A stretch of DNA of 64,000 bases. It comes from Bacteroidota bacterium (GTDB taxonomy: Bacteria; Bacteroidota; Bacteroidia; Bacteroidales; Porphyromonadaceae). The stretch lies in the NCBI GenBank assembly GCA_023389855.1, contig JAEWDZ010000004.1:124001-188000 (forward strand). The letters run 5' to 3'. Positions 19,264 through 27,894 of this stretch are shown one piece after another; the first letter of the stretch is position 1, and each line of letters starts with the position of its first letter. The notes under the pieces are model-generated. The model saw only the letters and a list, made by a program, of their open reading frames with translations. It did no database searches and was not told where the DNA came from. The translations under genes and the position numbers were made by a program.

Positions 19264-19353
19264 TAGTTGGAAACTAGTCTTACCTACGCCTTTGATTAGC
19301 TTTCTGTAAGAAGTATTATAAACGATCTATTTTGAGCGATATATTTAGTTGCT

Positions 19354-21525
19354 ATGGAAGAGAAAAAATTGAATCCCTCAACAGAAGAAAACAAGAGTAA
19401 CTCAAATCTTGACAATAAGGAACCACTCGAGTTTGTAAACAACTTGAATAAAAACGTTGTACTTACGGATCTTGCTGAGAGCAAACTTGAAGAAGATCCC
19501 GTGCAAAAAGCTCTACGTGAAGGCAAAACTATTACTCCAGATAATCCAGAAGAAAAGGAAGTAGAGATAGAAATTATTCCTGCTGGATACGAAAAACCTG
19601 TAAAGGTAAAAACTGGTTCTGAGCATCATTTAGATACGAGTGCAAACAATAATTCTGAAGAGGAGTATGCCGACAAAGCAACACCTTCAACAGACGAACG
19701 GAATCTTACAGAAAAATATCTAGGTAAACAAGAAAGGGTACGTTTCAACAACGACGAACTCAATGAGATGTCTATACCCGAACTAGTTGATGCTGTGGGA
19801 TTAGCTATTCAACAAGATCCTCTTCCTCACCGCTCTGAAGTAGAACGCCTTGAAAAAGCATTCAACAAAAAAAAGAAAGAATTGGAGGCCGATAAAGACA
19901 ATGTCACCCCACAACGCTTGCAAGAGGCACAAATACAAGAAATTCGATTAACAGATCTTATTTCTACATATAAAAAAAGATACGATGAATTTCAACGTAT
20001 ACAAGCTATTGAAGAAGAACAGGCTCTTGCAAAAAAAAGGAGTCTTATAGATCGTTTTAATACACTTATAAACAGCAACGAAGACTTTAGTACGATTCGG
20101 AAAACCTTTGAGGAAATTCAATCTGAATGGAAGGCTTCGGGGCGTGTACCCAAAGATAAAGAAAAAGAAATCTTTGAAGAGTACAATGCTCTAAGAGACA
20201 GTTTTTACGATTTAAAACAGATTAATAACGAATACAGAGAACTCGACTTCAAGAAAAACCTTGAAGCTAAGGAAGCTCTAATTTCCCATGCAGAAACACT
20301 TATTAATGCAGAGAATACACTGGCGGCAAACAGAGAAATAAGTGAACTACATGCTCGTTGGAAAGAAATAGGTCCTGTAGCACGAGAGCTTCGCGATGAG
20401 CTATGGCAGCGTTTCGCAGATCTCTCCAAGAAAGTAAGAGAAAGACACCAAGAGTACTCAACAAATCGAAAAGAAGAAAGTGATCGAATAATAGAAGAAA
20501 AAAAGAGGATTTGCTTTGAGGTTGAGGAAATTCCTTATAATGACCTTAAAACAGCGATAAAATGGGACGAGATGAAGCAGCATATCATAGATTTGCAAGC
20601 AAAATGGAAGGGTTTCCCACATCTTCCCCATCCTGAAAACAACGCTGTTTATAAGCGTTTTCGTGCGGCTTGTGACATTTTCTTTTCACAGCGTGCAATT
20701 TTCTTTAAAGAAATTCGCGAGCTAAAACAGAAATCTCTTGAGGACAAAGAAAAATTAGTCGTCGAAGCTGAATCTCTCGCCAATAGTACCGATTGGTCTA
20801 AGACTGCAAATCGCTTAAAGCAACTACAAACTGAATGGAAAAAAGCAGGCTTTTTCTCCTCTAAAAAAAATGAAGAGTTATGGCTCCGTTTTCGTGCAGC
20901 CTGCAACACTTTTTTTGAAGCTAAAGGGGAGTCTGACAAACAACGAAAAAAGGATTCTAGAGAGATAGCAGAAAAAAAACGTAGCCTCATTGAAGAAGCA
21001 AAAAAACTACTTAGTGAAGGTCTTGAAGAAAATAGGGAACAGATACATTCGCAGGTGTTAGATATAATAGATAGATTCAAGCACTCTGGTAGAATGAATC
21101 ATTCTCAAAAATTACATAAGGATTTTTACGATACGACAAACAAGATTTTCGAAAAGTTCAAACTTAGTAGAAATGCTCGCCGTCTATCGGCTTTTGAGAA
21201 TAGATTAGAAGCTATGGGAGAAGCTGGAGATAGAGAAAAGCTACGTAATGAGATTAGTTTTTTGAATCGAAAAAAAGGACATTTAGAATCGGAAATTCAG
21301 AACAACAAAAACAGTCGACAACTTATTACTAGTTCTTCTAAATGGGGAAATTCCGTAATAAAAGACCTTGAGAAAAAAGGAGAAGATTTAGAAAAAGAAC
21401 TCCTTTTGATTGAAGAACAAATTTCACTTGTTCGATCTAAAATAGATGAACTTCGAGAAAAACAATATTCATCAAAGCCTTCTAAAGAAGATTCTCCTGT
21501 TCAATCCGAAGAATCTCAAGAATAA
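19354..21525 (+). CDS. DUF349 repeat protein
   Basis: 723-residue, highly charged protein predicted almost wholly helical. After an acidic disordered N-terminus (about 1-130), five DUF349 repeats are visible, each with a Trp/Phe-Lys-x-x-Gly core: EWKASGRVPKDKEKEIFEEY near 255, RWKEIGPVARELRDELWQRF near 335, KWKGFPHLPHPE near 415, EWKKAGFFSSKKNEELWLRF near 495, and RFKHSGRMNHSQKLHKDFY near 575. A coiled-coil tail follows (about 610-700). DUF349 proteins are widespread in Bacteroidetes and Actinobacteria with no settled function. It is flanked by its own promoter and by hairpins downstream. Confidence 0.88.
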   Translation: MEEKKLNPSTEENKSNSNLDNKEPLEFVNNLNKNVVLTDLAESKLEEDPVQKALREGKTITPDNPEEKEVEIEIIPAGYEKPVKVKTGSEHHLDTSANNNSEEEYADKATPSTDERNLTEKYLGKQERVRFNNDELNEMSIPELVDAVGLAIQQDPLPHRSEVERLEKAFNKKKKELEADKDNVTPQRLQEAQIQEIRLTDLISTYKKRYDEFQRIQAIEEEQALAKKRSLIDRFNTLINSNEDFSTIRKTFEEIQSEWKASGRVPKDKEKEIFEEYNALRDSFYDLKQINNEYRELDFKKNLEAKEALISHAETLINAENTLAANREISELHARWKEIGPVARELRDELWQRFADLSKKVRERHQEYSTNRKEESDRIIEEKKRICFEVEEIPYNDLKTAIKWDEMKQHIIDLQAKWKGFPHLPHPENNAVYKRFRAACDIFFSQRAIFFKEIRELKQKSLEDKEKLVVEAESLANSTDWSKTANRLKQLQTEWKKAGFFSSKKNEELWLRFRAACNTFFEAKGESDKQRKKDSREIAEKKRSLIEEAKKLLSEGLEENREQIHSQVLDIIDRFKHSGRMNHSQKLHKDFYDTTNKIFEKFKLSRNARRLSAFENRLEAMGEAGDREKLRNEISFLNRKKGHLESEIQNNKNSRQLITSSSKWGNSVIKDLEKKGEDLEKELLLIEEQISLVRSKIDELREKQYSSKPSKEDSPVQSEESQE

Positions 21526-21537
21526 TAAACCTAACGT

Positions 21538-21575
21538 CTGGCCTTTCTTTCCTAGCAAACAAAAAGGGAGGCCAG
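21538..21575 (+). terminator. Hairpin after the DUF349 gene
   Basis: CTGGCCT (21538-21544) pairs with AGGCCAG (21569-21575). It lies 13 bases after the stop codon and lacks a T-run, so it is a weak terminator or an RNA-stabilising stem. Confidence 0.35.
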
Positions 21576-21647
21576 GCAAATGCAAGAAATACCTATTATT
21601 ATTGCGTTCTCTATATCCACAAAAGGATTACGCTCCTTAATGCAATA

Positions 21648-21667
21648 TTATTCCTCCTGAGGAATAA
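21648..21667 (-). terminator. Perfect short hairpin, 21.65 kb
   Basis: TTATTCCTC/GAGGAATAA, 9-bp stem with a 2-nt spacer, in the 200-base gap before the next gene. On the minus strand it is followed by TATT; no minus-strand gene uses it, so its role is unclear. Confidence 0.3.
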
Positions 21668-21729
21668 AAAACTATACGAAACACAAATTAGATACGACTT
21701 ATTTTAAACTAAAGACTCCCAATTATACT

Positions 21730-22041
21730 ATGTCATCCAAGAGAAAAATAAAAAAAGGTATTAATACTATATCCCAAAGTCTTATAAACGATCTGTATTT
21801 CATAAGCATATTCCGCTCTTCAGACAATATTCAAATTGAAAAGGATCTGTATGAACGCATAAAAGACACTCAAAATAAATTTCTGGCCAAAGTGTCTCAA
21901 TGCAGATTCGATACAAATAAAAAGAAAACCTATTTCCATCAGTTGGTAGAGGATTTTAATGCCGAAGTAGATAACCTTGAAAAAGAACTTTTTGATTTGC
22001 TTAAGATAGAAACACCCTATAACGAGACCTCAGAGGCATAA
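21730..22041 (+). CDS. Hypothetical protein, helical
   Basis: 103 residues, no recognised domain. The sequence is polar with a basic start (SSKRKIKKG) and two heptad-like helices (about 38-60 and 75-92, VEDFNAEVDNLEKELFDLL). It has no signal peptide or cysteine pair (one Cys only). It precedes the acyltransferase gene by 16 bases and may share its transcript. Codon use matches the neighbours, so it is probably a real gene. Confidence 0.6.
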   Translation: MSSKRKIKKGINTISQSLINDLYFISIFRSSDNIQIEKDLYERIKDTQNKFLAKVSQCRFDTNKKKTYFHQLVEDFNAEVDNLEKELFDLLKIETPYNETSEA

Positions 22042-22057
22042 TCTACTAGAACACGCT

Positions 22058-22849
22058 TTGAAAAGCTTTTGTAAATGGTTACTTCGTCTCTTAGGATGGA
22101 AGTTCATTGAGCCATCATTTAATCCATCCAAGAGTGTTATTTGTGTAGCTCCACATACTAGTAACCTCGATTTTATAATCGGAAAACTGTACTATCTTGC
22201 AATTGGTCGAAAGTCTTTTTTTCTGGCTAAAAAACAGCTTTTTTTCTTCCCTTTAGGATGTTTACTCCGGATTATGGGTGGGATTTCCGTAAATCGAGAT
22301 AAACATACACATATGGTGGACTACTTAGCGAATGTCTTTTCTCAGAAAGATCATTTTCATTTGGCGATTACTCCTGAAGGTACTCGTAGTGCAACTGACA
22401 ATTGGAAAACAGGCTTCTATCGGATTGCCTTAGCCGCAAACGTACCCATTCAACTCGCCGCTATCGACTTTCAGAGAAAGGAGGTAGGCATATTTGAGCT
22501 ATTTGAACCTACAGGGAATCAAGAAGAAGATATTGCCTATATCCGAAGCAAATATAGTAGCGAACAAGCCCTTTTTCCTGAAAATTTCATCGAATATAGA
22601 CCCTTAAAAAAACGTTTTTCTATTCAAAGTATCTCACACCCGCTACGTAAAGCTCAACGCCGGATAAAATACATACAAAGAAGATATCAACATCGGTATG
22701 GAAGAACAAAAAGCTTTACAAATAAGGTTTCCCACCTCAATAATTATAGCGGATGGAGAAAAAGACGTTCTTTAAACCAAGTTCCTAAAAATCGAAAGAC
22801 AAGAGCTTTGTACTTGTCTCTCAAAAGATTCAAAAGTAAAAATGAATAA
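22058..22849 (+). CDS. 1-acyl-glycerol-3-phosphate acyltransferase-like protein with basic tail
   Basis: 263 residues. The PlsC-type acyltransferase motifs are present: HTSNLD (HX4D catalytic block I) near residue 33, a GGISVNRDK block II near 74, and TPEGTRS block III near 107, followed by GFYRIALAANVPIQLAAID (block IV). The catalytic domain ends near residue 195, as in small members of the family. The last 60-65 residues are instead extremely rich in Arg and Lys and match no domain I know. The start is a TTG at 22058, since the next ATG would remove block I. The stop overlaps the nitrilase start by 8 bases, so the two genes are coupled. The acyl substrate is not known. Confidence 0.78.
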   Translation: MKSFCKWLLRLLGWKFIEPSFNPSKSVICVAPHTSNLDFIIGKLYYLAIGRKSFFLAKKQLFFFPLGCLLRIMGGISVNRDKHTHMVDYLANVFSQKDHFHLAITPEGTRSATDNWKTGFYRIALAANVPIQLAAIDFQRKEVGIFELFEPTGNQEEDIAYIRSKYSSEQALFPENFIEYRPLKKRFSIQSISHPLRKAQRRIKYIQRRYQHRYGRTKSFTNKVSHLNNYSGWRKRRSLNQVPKNRKTRALYLSLKRFKSKNE

Positions 22850-23684
22850 AGTTACTGATGAGCAGCTTACGATAGCTATCGCGCAGACAGACATTGCATG
22901 GGAAGACTCTGCAGCTAATCTAATAAAGATTAAGCAGTATACCAGATATGCCAAAGAATTAAACAGTGAAATGGTTGTATTTCCAGAAGCTATGTTTTCT
23001 GGATTTTCAATGAACATTTCTGAAATATCGGTTGCTCCTGATGCTCCCGAAATACAGGAAGTGAGACAATTAGCGATAGACTATGATATAGCTATAGTAA
23101 CCAGTTTTTTTATTAGAGTTGTAAATAAGTGTGGAAGACCATCTCCATTATTTTATAATCGAGTTTTTCTCTTTTTTCCAGATGGAAAGATGGAGTGGCA
23201 AGACAAAAGACATCTTTTTCGCCCCGCCGGTGAAGCCAAACAGGTAAAACCTGCAGATAGCCGAAAAATATTCACATACAAAGGATTCAATATATTACTA
23301 CTAGCTTGCTATGATTTACGCTTCCCTGTATGGTGTAGAAACCGCCAAAACGAATATGATATATTAATCGATATAGCCAATTGGCCTACTCCAAGACGAA
23401 ATGTTTGGCGTACGCTTTTGCGCTCCCGCGCTATGGAAAACCTATCCTACGTTGTCGGAGTCAACCGAATAGGTACAGACAACAATAATCTTAACTACTC
23501 TGGAGATTCCGCAATAATAGATAGTCGCGGCCAAACAATTGTAGAGGTAGCTCCAAAAACAGAAAATATAGTATCAGCTACTTTGCACAAAGCTCCTTTA
23601 CTTCATTTACGAAATAAATTTCCCGTATGGATGGACGCTGATCCTTTTATTTTAGACCCATCACTCCCCTATCCTATTTTATAA
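22842..23684 (+). CDS. Nitrilase-superfamily amidohydrolase (omega-amidase-like)
   Basis: 280-residue cytosolic enzyme with the nitrilase catalytic triad: Glu49 in VVFPEAMFSG, Lys near 121 in EWQDKRHLF, Cys near 155 in LLACYDLRFPVW. Family strands NYSGDSAIIDSRGQTI near 220 complete the fold. The pattern resembles YafV/omega-amidases, which hydrolyse alpha-keto-glutaramate and similar amides (metabolite repair). It overlaps the end of the acyltransferase gene. The substrate is an inference from similarity of the active-site surroundings. Confidence 0.85.
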   Translation: MNKVTDEQLTIAIAQTDIAWEDSAANLIKIKQYTRYAKELNSEMVVFPEAMFSGFSMNISEISVAPDAPEIQEVRQLAIDYDIAIVTSFFIRVVNKCGRPSPLFYNRVFLFFPDGKMEWQDKRHLFRPAGEAKQVKPADSRKIFTYKGFNILLLACYDLRFPVWCRNRQNEYDILIDIANWPTPRRNVWRTLLRSRAMENLSYVVGVNRIGTDNNNLNYSGDSAIIDSRGQTIVEVAPKTENIVSATLHKAPLLHLRNKFPVWMDADPFILDPSLPYPIL

Positions 23685-23778
23685 TTAACGACTTGGGTGC
23701 TATTCTGGAGTCAAGTTATCGATCTCAGAAGATTTCCTAGAGACTATTGGCGTACATATTCATTTTGGTTATTTTACC

Positions 23779-23810
23779 TTTGCCTTATTGACAAAGTTTT
23801 AGTAACTTTG
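23779..23810 (+). promoter_or_regulatory. Promoter of the U32 peptidase gene
   Basis: TTTG (23779-23782), 20-nt spacer, TAACTTTG (23803-23810): a near-ideal Bacteroidetes promoter. The ATG at 23815 begins only 4 bases after the -7 box, so the transcript may be leaderless. Confidence 0.75.
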
Positions 23811-23814
23811 CTTC

Positions 23815-25137
23815 ATGATAGAAGATTCAGCAAATATTTCCATCTCTCAAGCATACGCAGTTAATGATTTCGAAATAATGGCCCCCGTGGGGAGTTATGA
23901 ATCATTAATGGCGGCAATAAATGCAGGCGCAAATAGCATTTATTTCGGAATCGGTGCTCTCAATATGAGGAGTGGATCCGCGGCCAATTTTACTCACAAC
24001 GATCTTTCTCAGATAGCGAACATTTGTCGTGAGCAAGGAGTAAAAAGCTATTTAACAGTAAATACTATCGTTTATGAAGAGGATATAAAGGAGATGCAGG
24101 CAATCATTGATCATGCTATCGCATGTAAAATATCCTCAGTAATAGCCAGTGATGTGGCTGTGATGAAATACTGTTTTGACAAAGGGATGGAAGTCCATCT
24201 TTCTACACAATTAAATATTACCAATACCGAAGCACTTGAATTTTATTCACAGTACGCCGATGTAGTAGTCCTTGCGAGAGAATTAAATCTAGACCAGGTT
24301 CATGCTATTTACAAACAAATCCAAGATCGCCCCATATTAGGGCCTTCTGGGCAACCGGTTCGCATAGAGATGTTTGTTCATGGAGCTCTTTGCATGGCAG
24401 TATCTGGGAAATGTTATCTTAGTCTACATGAACTAAACAGATCTGCGAACCGCGGAGGTTGTGGACAAATCTGCAGACGTCCCTATCTTGTACAAGACAA
24501 AACAAGTGATATAGAACTGACTATTGACAATGAGAATATCATGTCTCCCAAAGATCTTAAAACAATCCATTTTCTAAATAAGATGATGGATGCAGGAGTC
24601 CGAGTTTTCAAGATAGAGGGACGTGCAAGAGGACCTGAATACGTTGATACCGTGGTGCGATGTTACCGTGAAGCCGTTAGCTGTGTCTGCAGAGGTCAAT
24701 TTACCAAAGAACGCATTGAAGAATGGGACAATCGACTGAAAACTGTTTTCAATAGAGGCTTCTGGAATGGATATTATTTAGGCCAACGTCTAGGAGAATG
24801 GACAAGTGAATACGGTAGCAGTGCGACAAGACAAAAAATATTTAAAGGAAAAGTTACTAATTACTTTTCCCGATTAAAGGTGGCTGAACTGACACTTGAA
24901 GCGGGAGGTTTAAAAAAGGGTGATGAACTGCTTATCGATGGTCCTACAACTGGACTCGTCCGCATCACCGTTAACGAAATGCGCGATGATAATACAATCA
25001 TCAGTGAAGCTTTGCAGGGCACTATTATCAGTTTACCTTGCACGGAAAAAGTACGAAAAGGCGATCGCGTATACCACTTTGCTGAACGAATAATTCACCA
25101 GCATACATTCAATGAACATTCTATAAAACCTTCGTAA
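23815..25137 (+). CDS. trhP: U32-family protein (TrhP/YegQ-like tRNA hydroxylation protein)
   Basis: 440 residues. The U32 signature is complete at about 190-225: EMFVHGALCMAVSGKCYLS followed by SANRGGCGQICRRPY, with four conserved cysteines that may bind an iron-sulfur cluster. The N-terminal TIM-barrel-like half starts EIMAPVGSYESLMAAINAGA; KIEGRARGPEYV lies near 268. In E. coli and Bacillus, related proteins (YegQ/TrhP, YrrN-YrrO) make 5-hydroxyuridine at tRNA position 34, which is a better guess than proteolysis. The rpe gene starts 1 base after its stop. Confidence 0.85.
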   Translation: MIEDSANISISQAYAVNDFEIMAPVGSYESLMAAINAGANSIYFGIGALNMRSGSAANFTHNDLSQIANICREQGVKSYLTVNTIVYEEDIKEMQAIIDHAIACKISSVIASDVAVMKYCFDKGMEVHLSTQLNITNTEALEFYSQYADVVVLARELNLDQVHAIYKQIQDRPILGPSGQPVRIEMFVHGALCMAVSGKCYLSLHELNRSANRGGCGQICRRPYLVQDKTSDIELTIDNENIMSPKDLKTIHFLNKMMDAGVRVFKIEGRARGPEYVDTVVRCYREAVSCVCRGQFTKERIEEWDNRLKTVFNRGFWNGYYLGQRLGEWTSEYGSSATRQKIFKGKVTNYFSRLKVAELTLEAGGLKKGDELLIDGPTTGLVRITVNEMRDDNTIISEALQGTIISLPCTEKVRKGDRVYHFAERIIHQHTFNEHSIKPS

Positions 25138-25138
25138 T

Positions 25139-25792
25139 ATGTCCAACACAATTGTATCTCCGTCTTTGTTGAGTGCAGATTTTTTACATTTACAAAGAGA
25201 TGTAGAAATGATCAATAACAGTCAAGCTGACTGGCTACATATCGATGTAATGGATGGAGTATTTGTACCCAATATATCTTTTGGTTTTCCTATACTCAAA
25301 GCAATCAAGCCTATTTTGAAGAAAAAACTGGATGTACACCTAATGATTGTCGATCCCCTTAAATTCTTAAATGAATTGGCAGAACTCGACATATACAATC
25401 TATGTATACATTACGAAGTGTCTCCGCATCTACATCGCTCTCTGACTGCTATTCGTAACAAAGGGATCAATGCAGGTGTTACACTGAATCCTCATACACC
25501 GGTTGAAGCTATTTTTGACGTCTTAGAGGAGTGTGACATGGTTCTACTTATGAGTGTAAATCCTGGATTTGGTGGACAAAAATTTATTCCTCGCGTCTTA
25601 GATAAAGTAAAGCGACTAAAAAATGAAATAGAAAAACGTAACCTAAAAACAATCATCGAGGTAGATGGAGGTGTAAACATTGACACTGGTAGACAACTTA
25701 TTGATGCCGGAGCAAATGCCCTAGTTGCTGGTAATTATGTATTTAGTGCTGCATCTCCCATGCAAGCGATTGCCGACCTTAAAGCGCTATGA
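25139..25792 (+). CDS. rpe: Ribulose-phosphate 3-epimerase
   Basis: 217-residue TIM-barrel enzyme interconverting ribulose-5-phosphate and xylulose-5-phosphate. Diagnostic motifs are present: PSLLSADFLHL near 7-17, HIDVMDGVFVPNISFG near 34-49 (metal-binding His and catalytic Asp), HLMIVDP near 68, MSVNPGFGGQKFI near 138, and EVDGGVN near 176 (second catalytic Asp). Length is standard. It is the middle gene of a trhP-rpe-comEC run. Confidence 0.96.
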   Translation: MSNTIVSPSLLSADFLHLQRDVEMINNSQADWLHIDVMDGVFVPNISFGFPILKAIKPILKKKLDVHLMIVDPLKFLNELAELDIYNLCIHYEVSPHLHRSLTAIRNKGINAGVTLNPHTPVEAIFDVLEECDMVLLMSVNPGFGGQKFIPRVLDKVKRLKNEIEKRNLKTIIEVDGGVNIDTGRQLIDAGANALVAGNYVFSAASPMQAIADLKAL

Positions 25793-25825
25793 AGATATAT
25801 TAAATACAGTCTTCCTCCGTGTTCC

Positions 25826-27430
25826 ATGGCTCTGTTAGATGGACAAAAAAAAGATTTTGCTGATAAACTCTATGCAAATCCTGCTCTAGGCGTGCTAATA
25901 GCATTAATACCTGGGATACTTTTTGCTGAAAAGTATCCCTATCCTTTTATTAGGATGTTTTTGCTCGCCATTTCTTCGCTAAGCATATTTTATCTCTTAT
26001 TATCATTATACCTACACCGTAAAAAAGGATATCCTGGTGTATGGACTCCATGTATAGTAGCATTGCTCAGTTTCACGCTTGGGTTTGTAATTAACTCGTA
26101 TGAAAAGAACAAAATAAGATTATCCGATCTGACGACTCCATCCTTTGAAGCAAGAGCAATTATCACTGAAACACCTCAGTTTACGAAAAAAGCACTACGT
26201 CTTCCAATTAGAGTAATTACAAAAGAGAGTCTTCATCCACAGACGATCATGCTTTATCACTACGGCGAAGATCGATACAAATATAGTACCTTACGGATCG
26301 GGGATACCATTGCATGTGCAATAAGGAAGATTACACCGCTATCGGAAATTTCGCTGCCATCTTACCGCAGATGGTTACGAAGTAAAAATATTTCAGCAAC
26401 CGCTATCATAGGAACTTCTCCTGATCACCCCCCTATATCCACTTTCTACCGAACCACCCCACCCTCCCTAAAGGCTTATGCGGCAGATATCAGGGAGCAA
26501 TTAGTAGGCTACATCTATTCTCTACCGATAGAGCGTGATGACCAAGCACTAATTGCAACGGTTTCACTCGGTTATAGAAATGAAGAGACTGTACATATCA
26601 ATCACAGTTTTCGAGATATTGGAGTTGCCCATTTATTGGCAGTAAGTGGTTTTCATCTTGCTATCGTAATAGCTTTTGCTGCAATGCTCCTAAAAATATT
26701 CGATTATTTTCCTCGCTTGCTGTGGGTGAAGCCCTTATTACTTATTCTCATAGCTTGGATTTTTTCTTTCGTTACAGGTCTGGCTACACCTACGTTACGT
26801 GCAGCATTGATGGTTACAATCTACTACCTTGGCTTTATCCTCATCAAGCCCAAAAGTGTTCTTAATACGCTTGCAACTTCAGCTTTCATTATCTTATTTT
26901 TCCATCCCGGAGCTTTATTTGAATTAGGCTTTCAATTGAGTTATTTAGCAGTCTTATCCATTATCCTTTTTCAGCCCATATTCGCTCCATCAAGATCGAG
27001 ACAACACAATAGACTTTTGCTCTATTTCTACAATACTATTGTCCTATGTTTGAGTGCACAAATCCTTACGTTTCCTATTCTACTATATAATTTCGGAACA
27101 TTTCCACTTATTTTTCTTTGGAGTAATATTGTAGTTGCAAGCAGTGTTTCTATTCTAATTCCCAGTTTTTTCGTTTTGCTCATTTTATCACCTCTACTTT
27201 CCTCTACTCCTATTTATCTTTTTCTCATCAAGGTAGTTTCTTTATTAAGCCATTTCAGTCGTTCTAGCGCGACTTTTTTTGAGGATCATGGTTCTTGGGC
27301 AAAGATCAATTATAACATCAATCTTCAACAGAGTATCGGTCTATATTTCATAATTATTGGAGCCTATTACTTACTTTATATTCTTCGTTGCTACATCAGT
27401 AAAAAAATACAGAGGGAATCTTCATTATGA
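25826..27430 (+). CDS. comEC: ComEC/Rec2-type membrane protein
   Basis: 534-residue polytopic membrane protein. An N-terminal hydrophobic pair (about 20-65) and a soluble DUF4131-like/OB-like region (90-215) are followed by the Competence domain with VAHLLAVSGFHLAIVIAFAA near residues 270-289 and about eight further membrane segments. It lacks the C-terminal metallo-beta-lactamase domain of Bacillus ComEC, as usual for Bacteroidetes. ComEC forms the inner-membrane channel for single-stranded DNA uptake; whether this organism is competent cannot be told from the window. Confidence 0.9.
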   Translation: MALLDGQKKDFADKLYANPALGVLIALIPGILFAEKYPYPFIRMFLLAISSLSIFYLLLSLYLHRKKGYPGVWTPCIVALLSFTLGFVINSYEKNKIRLSDLTTPSFEARAIITETPQFTKKALRLPIRVITKESLHPQTIMLYHYGEDRYKYSTLRIGDTIACAIRKITPLSEISLPSYRRWLRSKNISATAIIGTSPDHPPISTFYRTTPPSLKAYAADIREQLVGYIYSLPIERDDQALIATVSLGYRNEETVHINHSFRDIGVAHLLAVSGFHLAIVIAFAAMLLKIFDYFPRLLWVKPLLLILIAWIFSFVTGLATPTLRAALMVTIYYLGFILIKPKSVLNTLATSAFIILFFHPGALFELGFQLSYLAVLSIILFQPIFAPSRSRQHNRLLLYFYNTIVLCLSAQILTFPILLYNFGTFPLIFLWSNIVVASSVSILIPSFFVLLILSPLLSSTPIYLFLIKVVSLLSHFSRSSATFFEDHGSWAKINYNINLQQSIGLYFIIIGAYYLLYILRCYISKKIQRESSL

Positions 27431-27894
27431 TCGTTAAGTTCTCAAATAAAGAGATTTGATTCGGATTCTTCGAACAATTTAATGCTTTATCGTAGAACTT
27501 CAAGGAATAGCATTCTATTTTATTGATATTCAGAGAAGTTGTAATATATGCGAAGATGATATAGCTCAAGAAACCCGATATTATAATTACATTCTCTTTC
27601 AGTAAATGGAGATATCCAGCAGACTTGGATCAACTAAAAATACGAGATATAGTGTCGAACAAATTGCACTAGGTGTAATAATTAAGAGTGTGGATACAAG
27701 TCGTCAATGTTAAATAATCCTATACACTTGTGTAGGTCATTTTAATTTGCTTACTTTGCAAATAGATTAAAGCTTGAACACTATTTACACAATTTGCATA
27801 CATATTTAAACACATTGAAAGCACAATAAATAAATAAAACCTAATTAATTGTCACGCCACTCTCAATATTCATCTTTTATACACGTTTTATTAT
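27431..27894 (+). promoter_or_regulatory. Intergenic region with putative promoter for the Omp28 operon
   Basis: 464 bases without a supported gene. A likely promoter is TTG at 27729, 21-nt spacer, TACTTTG at 27752-27758, giving a leader of about 130 nt to the ATG at 27895. No terminator with a clear T-run was found after comEC. Confidence 0.4.
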
